Shown here: positions 1-10,964 of the stretch, piece after piece
How the letters are laid out: the number at the start of each line of letters is the position of its first letter
How positions within the stretch are numbered: the first letter of the stretch is position 1
Origin: Mesorhabditis belari
Lineage: Eukaryota; Nematoda; Chromadorea; Rhabditida; Rhabditidae
Direction of reading: 5' to 3'
DNA: 64,000 bases
Assembly (NCBI GenBank): GCA_958450365.1
Contig: CAUEEP010000916.1
Location: forward strand, 62,001-126,000
Notes under the pieces: model-generated
What the model was told of the DNA's origin: nothing
Seen by the model: only the letters and a program-made list of their open reading frames with translations
The model's database searches: none
Program-made: the position numbers and the translations under genes

Positions 1-48
1 TAGTCATACCTGCTTTGGTGCAAGGACTTTTGCGCCACCCTGTATTAT
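1..48. mobile_element. Terminus of a truncated Tc1/mariner-like element
   Basis: The first bases end in a CACCCTGTA motif that matches the right terminus of the Tc1-like copy at 4627-5123 and a solo terminus near 11440. This is probably the end of an element that began before the window. From 49 to about 270 I see nothing else recognisable. Family assignment rests only on the shared terminal bases. Confidence 0.3.
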
Positions 49-269
49 CCAATAAAGAAGTATTCCAGTAATACATAATTAGGTGTAATAAAACGAGGGA
101 ATAGATACACAGAGATGACTGAATGAAAAAGTACGATAGAATGTGCATCTTTAAAATCACCCACAATTTTAATGACCATAATAATTCTATTTATTTCTAT
201 TGATAGAGGGATCAAAAGGCGGTTTAAAGTCAAGCTTTCAAAAGATTTCGAAAGATTTCAAAAGATTGC

Positions 270-727
270 TTCTATTAGAGAATCTATTAGAGACTCTATT
301 AGAGATTCTATTAGAGAATCTATTAGAGAATCTATTAGAGATTCTATTAGAGACTCTACTAGAGAATCTATTAGAGATTCTATTAGAGAATCTATTAGAG
401 AATCTATTAGAGACTCTATTAGAGATTCTATTAGAGATTCTATTAGAGATTCTATTAGAGAATCTATTAGAGATTCAATTAGAGATTCTATTAGAGAATC
501 TATTAGAGATTCTATTAGAGACTCTACTAGAGACTCTATTAGAGATTCTATTAGAGAATCTATTAGAGAATCTATTAGAGATTCTATTAGAGAATCTATT
601 AGAGACTCTATTAGAGATTCTGTTAAAGATTCTATTAAAGATTCAATTAGAGATTCTATTAGAGATTCTATTAGAGAATCTATTAGAGATTCTATTAGAG
701 ATTCTATTAGAGAATCTATTAGAGATT
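270..727 (+). repeat. 12-bp minisatellite, about 38 units
   Basis: Tandem units of GA(T/A/C)TCTATTAGA, with a few variants carrying G, C or extra A substitutions. The unit is a multiple of three, so the array is open in more than one frame (Ile-Arg-Asp/Glu-Ser in one, Leu-Leu-Glu-Asn/Ile/Thr in another). These open frames follow from repeat arithmetic and I do not call a gene here. The stretch 728-1255 after it holds nothing I recognise. Confidence 0.9.
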
Positions 728-1255
728 GTGCTTCTATAAGAATAAATACGGTAATTAATGACTCATTAAATCAACTCCATTTATATCATGTTAAATTTGT
801 ATTCAAAAAATAACCCAAGCAGAGAGTGGGAGATAGAAAAGTTTACGAAGAAAAGCTCAAACCACTATCTTATCAGTCGAACCCTTCAAAGCGACACACT
901 TTCAGAAGAGGCGTGGGAACAAAATCGCGAAAAAGTAGGTATGACTAAATTTGACCGATCATGTGAAATCAATTTCTTTCAAAATTTTATAAAAAATATA
1001 ATGTTTCTCTTGGGAAAAGCCAAAACACTGTCAATCCGAGAAAAGATTTGACAAAAAGATAAGCGGTGAAAGTTCTGGAAAAAGAACGGGGATTTTTTTT
1101 CATTCAAACACAGCTCCATTCTCTTTGCTTTCTCCAAATCGTGTTCAGAAAAAGATTTTTGAACGCATAGAATCAATTTTTTTGCGAGATTTTTGAGCAA
1201 AAATAGCTTTTTTCAGCCATTTTCACATGTAAACAGAGGTACGTTAGAAATCATG

Positions 1256-1760
1256 AAAGTTATGTTGTTTGATTGGGAAGATGACGAGGGGTTTTCCTAC
1301 GTATCCATAGTATACACTACTGGACAATGAAATATCATATTTGAAAAAACGATCGTCACTTTCGGGAACTCCCTTGTCTTTGAGTTTAAACAATTAGTGT
1401 TATACATTTTCTGAAAGCTCTTTTCAAGGGCTACACAATAATAATATTAATATTATGTTATGAAAGTTATGTTGTTTGATTGGGAAGATGACGAGGGGTT
1501 TTCCTACGTATCCATAGTATACACTACTGGACAATGAAATATGATATTTGAAAAAACGATCGTCACTTTCGCGCGTCTGTAACTCCATTGTCTTTACCGT
1601 ATTTATAAATATTAATATTACCATTGTGTAGCCCTTGAAAAGAGCTTTCAGAAAATGTTAAACACTAATAGTTTAAACTCAAAGACACGGGAGTTACAGA
1701 CGCGCGAAAGTGACGATCGTTTTCTCAAATATCATATTTCATTGTCCAGTACTGGAGCTC
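1256..1760. repeat. Palindromic MITE plus an overlapping partial duplicate
   Basis: A palindromic element runs from about 1521 to 1755: its ends read CACTACTGGACAATG and the reverse complement CATTGTCCAGTACTG. The preceding 75 bp (1457-1531) repeat 1256-1330 almost exactly, so the left part of the element and its flank were duplicated. The same palindrome occurs at 15713-15944, where it is flanked by TA on both sides. Confidence 0.75.
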
Positions 1761-2430
1761 GTGCAGCTCTATTCACAGTAAGAATCGCTTTTCATAGTTT
1801 CGAAGTGTTGCAGCTGAAACAGCCACTTATGAGTTTTGAAATTGAAAGCTTTATCCATTTGAACTTTGGTTTTGAAACTATACAATCTCAAATACAATCT
1901 CAAATACAATTTCAAATACAATTTCAAAGATATTAATTTACAAGAAATAAAAGTAAACATTTCACTGAATCAATCGATTTTCAAGCTTTTGATGACGATT
2001 TTCGTGATGTTTATCACAATTTTGCGTCTCATTTGGCGAGATTATCATGCTCATATTCTAGTGATCATTATTGCTGCAAAAATGGTTTCCAGCCATTTTC
2101 ACATGTAAACAGAGGTAGCTCGTGCAGCTCTATTCACAGTAAGAATAGCTTTTCATGGTTTCGAAGTGTTGCAGCTGAAACAGCCACTTATGAGTTTTGA
2201 AATTGAAAGCTTTATCCATTTGAATTTTGGCTTTGAAACTATACAATTTCAAATACAATTGCAAAGATATTAATTTACAAGAAATGAAAGTAAACATTTC
2301 ATTGAATCAATCTATTTTCAAGCTTTTGATGACGATTTTCGTGATGTTTATCACAATTTTGCGTCTCATTTGGCGAGATTATCATGCTCATATTCTAGTG
2401 ATCATTATTGCTGCAACACTGCTAGGTAAA
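1756..2430 (+). repeat. Tandem duplication of a 300-350 bp unit with an ORF-like segment
   Basis: The block 1756-2110 is repeated at about 2119-2420 with few differences; the internal CAATCTCAAATA run is shortened in the second copy. In both copies one frame (about 1954-2080 and 2286-2420) stays open and reads as an acidic/aromatic segment ending in Tyr-Cys-Cys. The second copy ends at a donor-like AG/GTAAAT near 2427. It could be a duplicated small-peptide exon, but no matching start exon was found. From 2430 to 2885 I see nothing else. Confidence 0.45.
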
Positions 2431-2929
2431 TCGATTTCTTTTCACCAATAAAACTTGTGAAAAGTTTCATCAAAAAACCAATTAGGGCTGGATTGGAAAA
2501 AGTGAATTTGAAAATTTGAAAATTTGAAAAATAAAAAAGCACGATTGAAAAACAAAATTTTACTCTTTCAGATTCTAATAATCCGGAGAAATTTCCCGAT
2601 TTTCTAGACTCGAATCGGATTGTTTTGCTCTTATAAATCCTTGTCTACAGCATATGATTACTACAGAATATAATTAAACTTTTCGAGGTTAAACGGCTTG
2701 AAGCGTTTATCAAAAAAAAATAGAGGTGAAAGGATAAGAAATCTTTTGGATATTACACGAGTAAGGAGAATTTCGGAAAGATATTTGTGAGATCAGTCAT
2801 AAAATCTTTCCAGTCGACTGTTTCACTCTAGAGGTTATCTACAATAATCCGATCCGTAATCGCGACATTCCGGATCGGATCGACCTTGATGAAAAACGCC
2901 CATATCTGGGTTGAGTTCGAAAGGAGCCT

Positions 2930-3085
2930 TTCAGCCTTTCATTTCAGCCATTTCAGCCAAAAGGAGATCCGAAGCCTTTCAAATCCGAAGCCTTTCAAAT
3001 CCGAAGTCTTTCAGATCCGAAGCCTTTCAGATCCGAAGCCTTTCAAATTCGAAGCCTTTCAAATCCAAAGCCTTTCAGATCCGGA
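2930..3085 (+). repeat. 15-bp minisatellite (GAAGCCTTTCAAATCC type)
   Basis: About eight imperfect tandem copies of a 15-16 bp unit. The open frames that cross it are a product of the repeat. The stretch from 3086 to 3325 holds no recognised feature. Confidence 0.85.
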
Positions 3086-3324
3086 GCATCCACATTAGAA
3101 AGCAATACCCATAGGAACCGATGGACTTTTGGTCGCTTCAGTTCAGAACCGATAAAGCCATCTAATCAATTCGGTTTGAAACCGATTGAGCCTTCCATCG
3201 GTTCAGTTTCGGCTCCAAGCTTTTTAAACCAACAAATTTGTTTGTTAAAACTGGTTAGAATTTGCTAAAATCTCCAAAGACACTAGCGGAATCTCTCGGC
3301 AATCTCAAAAATTCAAAAAAATGA

Positions 3325-3748
3325 TAAAACAAAAAAAACGAGAAAAACGAGAAAAACGAAGGAAGATCGCGAAAAGCGGCGGAAAGGCTATTGATCTGAG
3401 AGTCGCTGGTTCGACTTCCACCGGTGACAATATTTTTCAAAAATAATTTTTTGCTAAGATTCTGAAAATGCGTGTCTAGGGGTTATTTTTGACGCTGATC
3501 ACGAAACACATGTTTTTAGCCTAGGTTTCTGCACGGAAAACTAACGAAACGTGAAAACAGCCATTTTTTGGCTCTGCCGCCCTTTACTAAAATAGCTGTA
3601 AAAACTTTTAGAAAAGAGATATCTCAAAACGGTTTTTACCAATCGATCCGTCTTGAATTCAGCTTTAGGATGAGCTATAAAACGTCAAAATTCGACAAAT
3701 TTAAGGTACTCTCCCAAAAAATCGGAAAGGACTTTTCCATCAACCCAA
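3325..3748 (+). mobile_element. Half copy of the mariner-like inverted-repeat element
   Basis: This segment matches the right arm of the element at 30072-31130, including the tRNA-like B-box stretch (GGTTCGACTTCC near 3408) and the terminus ...CCATCAACCCAA followed by TA. Its left arm is absent, so it is a truncated or solo-arm copy. The ORF across it is the same repeat-encoded frame seen in the other arms. The 320 bp that follow contain nothing recognised. Confidence 0.7.
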
Positions 3749-4068
3749 TACTATTAACAATTAACAATTAACAACTCATCATTTGAGGTGAAATATAGCA
3801 AATCTTGAAAAGAAAAGATCGTACAAAAAGGAAAGAGAAAAGAAAAGAAACGGACAGAGAGCCTTTGATTGATGATATTATTTTCTTCTTTGATTTTAGA
3901 GAATTTCTCTTTCTTCTACATAGTAGTAAGTGTAAGTGCTACATATTTGCAAATAAAAAGGGTTTGTTTACGTGTTCGATCTACTAAATTTCGAAAGTAT
4001 CAATGGGAAAAACATGACCGTTCAAATCTCAAATGAAATCTCTATTTAGCGTCTTTTAAAATCGAAAA

Positions 4069-4135
4069 ATGCGTCTTCTATTAATTCTTCTAATCATCAC
4101 TTTACTTGTGTGTGTGATAAATGCAGAAGTTGGGT
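4069..4135 (+). CDS. Signal-peptide exon of an unidentified secreted protein (partial)
   Basis: An ATG opens 22 codons of a strongly hydrophobic leader (MRLLLILLIITLLVCVINA) followed by a strong donor GGTAAGTT, so this looks like a first coding exon of a secreted protein. It ends in phase 2. The exon at 5756-5812 could accept that phase, but only in an arginine-rich frame that I think is not the coding one. A Tc1-like insertion (4627-5123) lies between, so the rest of the gene may be lost or further away. Function unknown. Confidence 0.4.
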
Positions 4136-4309
4136 AAGTTTTTTTTTTTTAAAATTTTCCATCAAAACCTTTTATTAGTCTAGTGCCTAAGGCTTTTCAC
4201 GTTTTTCTTTTCAATTTTTCCTTTGTAAATCCCTTTGTGAAACTTGTAAAGAATGGATAATAGAACTGGGAACCGATCAACTTTTAGTCGGTTTGGTAAC
4301 CAAAATTTG

Positions 4310-4612
4310 GTTCGGTTCGGTGCTGGAACCGATTTGAACCAAGGCGAACCTGAGCAGAGTCGAATCTGAACCAGTTTCTCTTCCATGATTTGGTGCTGGA
4401 ACCGATTTAAACCAAGGCGAATCTGAACAGAGTCGAGTCTGAATCGGCTTTTCTTCCATGATTTGGTGCTGGAACCGATTTAAACCAAGGCGAACCTGAA
4501 CAGAGTCGAGTCTGAATCGGCTTTTCTTCCATGATTTGGTGCTGGAACCGATTTAAACCAAGGCGAACCTGAACAGAGTCGAGTCTGAACCAGTTTCTCT
4601 TCCATGATTTGA
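4310..4612 (+). repeat. About 72-bp tandem repeat, four copies
   Basis: The unit begins near GATTTGGTGCTGGAACCG and contains AAACCAAGGCGAA and GAGTCGAGTCTGAA. The copies differ by only a few bases. Minus-strand open frames here are repeat artefacts. It directly abuts the Tc1-like insertion. Confidence 0.85.
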
Positions 4613-4626
4613 TCATTAGGATTGTA

Positions 4627-5123
4627 CAGGGTGGCTGATAATTACGTGCGCCAAAGAAAACGCCATAATTTAATTTTCTTTCAAAGAAAATGTAAAAATC
4701 TTTATTTATATAATAGTTGTAACAAAAGCATTTAATAATCACAAGAAATTTTCGAAGTGGCCTCCATCCGCTTTGATACAGGCTACAATTCGCTTCTTTA
4801 CAGAATCGACGGTGCGGCGGAGATAATTTGCATCTAAGTCGTTCCAGATTTTGATCAATTCTCGACGTAAATCATTCAAATTGGTGATTTTTCTATTTCT
4901 CAATTGTTCTTCCATAAAACCCCAAACCGAAAAGTCCAACGGATTGAGATCCGGGCTGTTTGCAGGCCATTGATCCCTCGTCAAAACAAACAAACGTCAA
5001 ACAAAAAATTATTAGACCACGATAAAAAGAATATTAAAACACAAAAAGATGAGTAGTAATGCTTTATACATTGTTTAAAACTATGATGCTGATGCTGCGC
5101 GCACGTAATTGTCAGCCACCCTG
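4627..5123 (-). mobile_element. Internally deleted Tc1/mariner-family element
   Basis: The element starts CAGGGTGGCTGATAATTACG and ends in the reverse complement (CGTAATTGTCAGCCACCCTG), with TA on each side (4625-4626 and 5124-5125), the usual Tc1/mariner target duplication. It keeps only the 3' third of a transposase gene on the minus strand. At 497 bp it is far shorter than the usual 1.2-1.7 kb, so it is a deletion derivative. From 5124 to 5712 I see nothing else. Confidence 0.85.
4739..4993 (-). pseudogene. Tc1-like transposase, C-terminal fragment
   Basis: About 80 residues resemble the end of Tc1-family transposases. The motif WPANSPDLNPLDFSVWG holds the second catalytic Asp region, and the remainder is the helical tail (ELIKIWNDLDANYLRRTVDS). 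The DNA-binding domain and first catalytic Asp are missing because the element is internally deleted. It cannot encode a working transposase by itself. Confidence 0.8.
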
Positions 5124-5712
5124 TACAAGATATGTATATGTAATACGCGTGTCTAATTGTAGTTGTGTTTGTATATCAATTATCTTTCTTCGTCTACGCT
5201 GTTCAATCTGTTTGCATTGTCACTTTTCCTTGTCGGATAAAGTATATATACATATTTGGAACCGATCGAGAACCAAACCGAAAAACCGATTCGAAACGGT
5301 TTTCATGTCCAATATCTGCTTGTCAACTAACAATAAGTCGTGACGGTATTTTCAAATCATGTTTCCACATAGAAAAAACTGAATTCTCCTCAAAGTTACG
5401 CATGTTTCATCATCAAATAATAAGAAACAACTGGTAAAATATTAAGAAAGTTTGTAGAAAATGATGGAAACGAATTCGTGGAGGCGTTCTTGATCGAACC
5501 ACTAATTGTCCTGAAAGTTGGGATTTAAATCAAAAACTCAAAATGATCACCACGGAAACTCTGATCATCAGTGGTACAAAGATATAATCTGAAAGGTGCA
5601 AAAAGATCAAGAATTTTCAAGCAACTCCAAGTAGAAATTTTCGAATTTGATCATCGAAACTGTTTTCGCTTCTTTTCCTATCCTTCTCTTTCGTGAATTT
5701 TGATCAAAAAAA

Positions 5713-6430
5713 ATGCTGATTAGTATGAAAATTTTTCTAATACATTCTAATCTAGTGTTCGCGAGGAACGTAGTAGAAGGGGTCACCGAATTCGAACCCA
5801 ACAACGACGACGGTGAGTAAATGATGAAGTAGAAGTGCTAGAGGAGAATCGTTCTTGAAAACCAAACAACTGATTAGACGAAATCTTTATTCAACAATGA
5901 GGAACATCTAGCTTAATGGACTGAAAAGAAAAACTCGTACTTTTCATGCTTACCAAGAAGACTTGTTGTTGTTGACTTACGAGAAGACTTGTTGTCGTTG
6001 TTGACTTACGAGAAGCCTTGTTGTTGCTGTTGTTGACTTACGAGAAGACTTGTTGTTGTTGTTGACTTACGAGAAGCCTTGTTGTTGCTGTTGTTGACTT
6101 ACGAGAAGACTTGTTGTTGTTGTTGACTTACGAGAAGCCTTGTTGTTGCTGTTGTTGACTTACGAGAAGACTTGTTGTTGTTGTTGACTTACGAGAAGCC
6201 TTGTTGTTGCTGTTGTTGACTTACGAGAAGACTTGTTGTTTAGTTTTCGAGAAATTAAAGTGTAAATAAAGGCTCATATGGGCTAACCTAATACATTATC
6301 CAAATGAGCTAGTTTAGCGGGCAAAGACGACGCCACAGAATCCATAGGATTCGAAACGAAAGGCGTCGAGTGCACCGCTTCAGATCAAGAGCCCCTGCAT
6401 GGCTGCGCGGATAAATCAATCACCTCTTAA
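5713..6430 (+). CDS. Small secreted protein, two exons, 70 aa (hypothetical)
   Basis: Exons 5713-5812 and 6318-6430 join in phase 1 (donor G/GTGAGT, acceptor TTTAG). The predicted 70-aa protein starts with a hydrophobic leader (MKIFLIHSNLVFA), then an acidic stretch (EFEPNNDDD...GKDDATES) and two cysteines near the C-terminus (VECTASDQEPLHGCADK). Codon choice (GTC, ACC, TTC, AAC, GAC) favours this frame. A second, arginine-rich frame is also open across both exons and would match the phase of the signal exon at 4069-4135. An AATAAA at 6265-6270 lies inside the intron, which is odd for an expressed two-exon gene. No family recognised. Confidence 0.4.
5950..6240 (+). repeat. Minisatellite inside the intron of the 5713-6430 gene
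   Basis: Tandem units of about 26-29 bp built from TTGTTGTTGTTGACTTACGAGAAG, alternating between a GCC and a GAC ending. About ten copies. It lies wholly inside the predicted intron. Confidence 0.85.
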
Positions 6431-6740
6431 AACATGTTACCGTATTTTCTCTAATAGAAATTTTTTAGAATTTCAGCTTATACTATAAAATACGGGAAAT
6501 TTTGTTTCAGTTTTCATTTAGAAAATGAATCATTTACAAGTGTGTGGGGAACTTTTTGATCAATAGAGATCAGAGATTTGTATTCAGAATATCTATTTGT
6601 AGTATCTAAATAAAGAAAAAGCCAAATTGAATTTTCTTTCGGGTTTTTGAAGCTAAATTGGGGAAAATCCAATGGAATGGATGATTGAATGGAATACAAA
6701 AGATCATAATGAATCATATAAATTGTGCTATGATTAGAAA

Positions 6741-6860
6741 ATGAAAAGAGTTCGTCTCAAAATGTTTTTCAATCCTCGTCATGCCCTCGTTCTGCTGATT
6801 CTTTGTAATCATTTGACATCAGTGTTCGCACAAACTGTCCAACTTCCTGTAGTGAAAGAG
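6741..6860 (+). CDS. Signal-peptide first exon of an unidentified secreted protein (partial)
   Basis: Forty codons from an ATG read through a hydrophobic leader (HALVLLILCNHL...SVFA) to a mature start QTVQLPVVKE, followed by a GAG/GTGAGA donor. The organisation matches small secreted nematode proteins. No downstream exon could be assigned: the next 1.2 kb is inverted repeat and minisatellite. The gene may be broken by repeat insertion. Upstream, 6431-6740 is AT-rich with no other feature seen. Confidence 0.4.
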
Positions 6861-7049
6861 GTGAGAATTAATAACAAGATATCTAATAACCAATTTCATC
6901 AAATGAATAGAGTAACAAAAGCACACTGTTCGATGTTTAATTTTGATCGGACTCTGGCCCGGTGGTGTTAGTATTGTTCCGTACAAATTACAAACATGTT
7001 CTTGGAAAAGTGTCTTTTTTGGGATACATTAAATACTATGTATTAGACA

Positions 7050-7235
7050 TGGGAAAATTCCAACGCGACCCCAATTTCACCTTCGTTTTCTCAGCTGTCT
7101 CTTCGCCGATTGTTCTGAAATTTTGTTTACAAATAAAAATTGGCATTCTCTGCTTGTAGACAAAATTTCAGAGCAATCGGCCAAGAGACAGCTGAGAAAA
7201 CGAAGGTGGAATTAGGTTCGGGTTGAAATTTTCCC
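7050..7235. repeat. Imperfect inverted repeat (MITE-like)
   Basis: The left arm contains CACCTTCGTTTTCTCAGCTG and the right arm contains its reverse complement CAGCTGAGAAAACGAAGGTG. The spacer is about 30 bp. No target duplication is obvious. The flanks (7236-7650) contain two diverged copies of a segment around AACTCG(A)GGATTTC. Confidence 0.6.
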
Positions 7236-7654
7236 ATTTCTATTATGTGCACAGTATGAACATCCTACATGTTCTACATGCACAATTTAGCATTATAACT
7301 CGAGGATTTCTATGTGAAATGGGTAGTAGTGTGTATCAAGAACGACTCGGGTCGGCCCAAAGTTTTGCGTCTACAAATTAGCAATACACCTCAGGATTTA
7401 ACAGAAAAGAGAAGTAGATTAGTGAACAAAGGGCGACCCAGGTCGACCCCGGCCCAGGGCGGATTTGGAACTGTACATAGTATTTTGTATGAACATCTCA
7501 CATGTTATACGTGCACAATTTAGTATTAAAACTCGGGATTTCCATGCGAAATTGAGTAGTGTGTTCAAAAACGACCCGAGCTGACCCAAAGTTGTACGTC
7601 TACAAATACAAATAAATCTCGGGATTTAACAAAAAAACATTAGTGTACAAAGGG

Positions 7655-7745
7655 CGACCCAGGTCGACCCCGGCCCAGGTCGACCCCGGCCCAGGTCGAC
7701 CCCGGCCCAGGTCGACCCCGGCCCAGGTCGACCCCGGCCCAGGGC
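7655..7745 (+). repeat. 15-bp GC-rich minisatellite
   Basis: Six near-perfect units of CAGGTCGACCCCGGCC in an otherwise AT-rich region. A single diverged unit lies at about 7436-7460. Confidence 0.9.
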
Positions 7746-7959
7746 GGATTTGGGCCGAGCCGGGCCCAAAGTTTTGCTCGTGGGACACTCGAGCTGTGAT
7801 AAGCCAGGAAAATTATAGATCTAAATAAAATGTGCCTGACCGGGGTCAGAACTCAGCCGGAAACCGAGCAATACCGAAGAACGGATCGTAAAATTTTTGG
7901 GTAGAGGCCGACAGACTGACCACATTACCACATGACTAGCGGTAGACTTGTGTTTCGGT

Positions 7960-8075
7960 TGAACCGGAAACGTTCTTTTTCGGTTCGGTTTCGATTTCGG
8001 TTTCGGTTTCGGTTTCGGTTGAACCGAACCGAACCGAACCGAGCCGAAAGACTCATCTTTTCGGTTCAACCCAAG
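7960..8075. repeat. CGGTTT/AACCGA simple repeat with dyad symmetry
   Basis: Runs of CGGTTTCGGTTT switch to GAACCGAACCGA at about 8020, making a self-complementary block. Similar GAACCG/CGGTTC motifs occur near 3120-3200, 4260-4600 and 5260. It probably interrupts the gene to which the neighbouring exon at 8166-8338 belongs. Confidence 0.7.
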
Positions 8076-8165
8076 CCGAAACCGAACCAAAAAGAGCCAA
8101 CCGTAACACAAGTCTAGCTAGCAGATGAAAATTCAATGCTTATCACCAACTTTAGGGAATAATAC

Positions 8166-8338
8166 CTGCTGTGATAAATGATTTCTGCAAATGGATCCTC
8201 GATCACAAATTCCTCTGTGTTTCCATTCTTTTCGTTGGTGCCTGTATCGAATGCGGGATAAAGGCGGCGATAGAAGGCTGAGGATTTCCTTTGCTTCAAT
8301 TTCAAAGCAATTTTCAAATAAAAGGCATCATTTTTCAT
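8166..8338 (-). CDS. Orphan exon of an unidentified gene
   Basis: On the minus strand an ATG opens 57 codons of ordinary-looking basic-then-acidic protein (KRKSSAFYRRLYPAFDTGT...) ending at a donor AG/GTATTATT. No signal peptide is visible, and no downstream exon could be joined because the next 500 bp is simple repeat. It is a candidate exon or gene remnant with no family recognised. Confidence 0.3.
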
Positions 8339-8426
8339 TGCAACATATTCAAATAAATCGATCTCAATGAAATTTTTGTAGTATTTTATGCGAGCTTTAA
8401 TATACTTAGCTTTAGATAGATTTAGA

Positions 8427-8932
8427 TGTATATGTCGTAGCCGATTATGAATGAGTGAGTCTAGGAGCGTCCAACCATCAAGTATTTAGTATCATTCAAC
8501 GCAGAATCATTAATAATGATGTTAAATTTTTAAAATTAGAAAGATTTGATAAAAAGAAAAAAAATTATGGGGCCTCAAAGTTTCCTCTTGAACAAACAGT
8601 TTTTTTGCTCTAATCTTTTTTCTTTTTATCAAATCTTTCTAGTTTTAAAAATTTAACATAATTATTAATGATTCTGCGTTGAATGATACCAAATACTTGA
8701 TGGTTGGACGCTCCTAGACCCACTCATTCATAATCGGCTACGGGGGTCCCGCCGATTTTGAATGAAACGTTGTAGCGCCGGTAATTTTTAACCTAAACTC
8801 ACAAATTTGATACCAATCGACGCAGAATTTAATTCGCTACAGGATGATATAATATTGTCCTCATACATTAAAGGTTTGCTCTACTAGAAAGATTTACCAA
8901 AAAATTTCATACAATAATCGGCTACGACATAT
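8427..8932. repeat. Inverted-repeat element with TATGTCGTAGCCGAT ends
   Basis: The left end reads TATATGTCGTAGCCGATTATG and the right end reads ATAATCGGCTACGACATATA. Inside, 8450-8560 and 8640-8750 are long complementary arms. The same terminal motif bounds a short palindrome at 52168-52292 and occurs near 9650, so it is a dispersed non-autonomous family. It has no coding content. Confidence 0.7.
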
Positions 8933-9164
8933 AGATAAAGCATTTCAATTACACAAAAAGAGTTGTAAAATTGATGTAACCAATTTGAGTTACTTTTATA
9001 GGAAAAATTTTAAAAAAAAGCACTTTTCAAAGAAATTACACATAAAAAGGAGTTTTATAACCAAAATTCGAGCTTTCTACTTAAAGCTGTTCATCTTTTT
9101 TTTTCATCTTTGTCCATTCTTTCTACTTACAGTCGAATCTCTCTATAACGGAATGGAAGGGACC

Positions 9165-9475
9165 AAAAAAACGTTATATAAAGCTTTTCCGTTATATAGA
9201 CCTTCTCCTTTATTTAGAGCTTTTCCGTTATATAGAGCTTTTCCTTTAAATAGAGCTTTCCGTTATATACAGCTTTTCCTTTATATAGAGCTTTTCCTTT
9301 ATTTAGAGCTTTTCCGTTATATAGAGCTTTCCATTATATAGAGCTTTCCTTTATATAGAGCTTTTCCTTTATTTAGAGCCTTTCCGTTATATAGACCTTC
9401 TCCTTTATATAGAGCTTTTTCGTTATATAGAGTTTTCCTTTATATAGAGCTTTCCATTAGATGAAATTTCTGTTA
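9165..9475 (+). repeat. Minisatellite of TATAGAGCTTTTCCGT/TTA units
   Basis: About eighteen imperfect units of 16-17 bp, each close to the TCTCTATAACGG terminus at 9131. A related array is at 10780-10945. It looks like amplification of a transposon end. Confidence 0.85.
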
Positions 9476-9781
9476 TATAAAGAGAATCTCAAGTCCAAAA
9501 TTTTCTTCGGTTAAACGGCGTCTTTCAATGCAATTTCATTTACATAAGTGTTTTATTCGTTTGCAAATTGGTCGAATTTGGACCAAGATATACGAAAAAT
9601 AAACTTCAGAAAACCAACGTTAAAAGACTTTTGCCCATGACTGTATATGTCGTAGTCGTAGTGTATATTTAGAGAATTTCAAGCACAAAATTTTTTTCCG
9701 TTTTTTAATGCATTTACATGAGTGTTTTATTCATTTCTAAAAATCAATTCCTAATAAAAACAATGCAATTGTACCAATTTT

Positions 9782-10065
9782 GTTAAACTAATTGGAGAAT
9801 TTCGGCGGCTTCCTCCTTGAAACTTGAATAGAATTGCCTCTTCTAAAGTTTCGTCCTTCGCTACACGGGCACTTTTGATTGATGGCGATGAAATCGAAGC
9901 TTCTTCTAATATTCATTCGCTTTGTGCCAATATCTCATAAAAAGCAATCTATTTCAATCCGTGCTTGGCTCGAATTTCATCATTCGTGTATTTTCCTCTT
10001 CGTTGATCTTCGATAAGTTGAGCTTTCTGCGCAAGAGAGAATTCTTCGTTTGTTCGTCGGCATCC
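9782..10065 (-). pseudogene. Tigger/pogo transposase fragment (CENP-B N-terminal domain)
   Basis: After an acceptor TTTTAG, the minus strand encodes EEFSLAQKAQLIEDQRRG...DEIRAKHGLK and then a stop. This matches the CENP-B/Tigger N-terminal helix-turn-helix pattern. Further diverged sequence downstream (SARVAKDETLEEAILFKFQ) resembles the second DNA-binding domain but is separated by in-frame stops. It is a dead copy. Confidence 0.6.
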
Positions 10066-10246
10066 CTAAAATAAGACAGTATTAAAGCAAATAAAAGTAT
10101 TGAAAGGAAGTATTGAAAGAAAAATAAGTAAAAAAAAGTCGAAGACTAAACAAACATAAACTTTAAAATATGTATACTTAACGACTATGTAAATATAAAA
10201 TATAACATAAACTTTCAAAATCCTCCGTTGTAAACAGATTAGCCCT

Positions 10247-10580
10247 TTGTTTATAGACTTTTTCAAATTTAAACCGCGGTCAGGGCCCAGAAGTGGCTCA
10301 TTCCTTTTGCAAATTCCCTTTGCTTCCAATGCCTCTTTATCAAATTCATTTCCCGTTAGAGCCGCTAGATTATGGAACTTGCTCCCAAACGACATACGAG
10401 AAATTCAGTCGCTTTTCATATTCAAGAAACGTATCGATGCTTTAGATCTAGTGGCTCTTTGCCGTAAGTAATTGGCTTATTGATTTCAGTATGTATTGTA
10501 TGATTAAGTATCACTGTGCATTTCTCTATGATTTCTTTCACTTTATCGTTTGAATAAAGTATTATTATTATAATATTGAA
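10247..10580 (+). mobile_element. Non-LTR retrotransposon 3' tail (LINE relic)
   Basis: About 70 codons (10247-10471) end with SFPVRAARLWNLLPNDIRE and IFKKRIDAL, the familiar C-terminal motif of many LINE reverse-transcriptase ORFs. A short 3' region follows, with AATAAAGTATTATTATTATAA, a typical TTA-type 3' repeat. The 5' remainder is absent, as in common truncated insertions. The flanking sequence 10021-10205 reappears at 10965-11140. Confidence 0.65.
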
Positions 10581-10964
10581 GAGATTAGCAATAAATTAGT
10601 GAGATCCAACAACAATTTGATGACTGAATATTACGTTATATGGAGTGGCCCGGAATATATAAGCGGTTTCAAATTTTTCCTTCGTTATAGAGAGTTTTAA
10701 TTTTATAGAATTCCGCTATATAGAGTTTATTTTTTATATTTAAAATAGCTTAGCATCGACCGGGACCAAAATTCCATTTCATTATATAAAGCTTTCCGCT
10801 ATGTAGAGTTCCGTTATATAAAGCTTTCCGATATATAGAGTTCCGTTATATAAAGCTTTCCGTTATATAGAGCTTTCCGTTATATAAAGCTTTCCGTTAT
10901 ATAGAGCTTTCCGTTATATAAAGCTTTCCGCTATGTAGAGTTCTGTTATACTACTAGTAACAAG

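Noticed and set aside
172..813. Two long overlapping plus-strand ORFs of 213 and 179 codons
   Set aside because: They are produced by a 12-bp repeat with no stop in several frames; no signal peptide, splice site or flanking coding sequence supports them.
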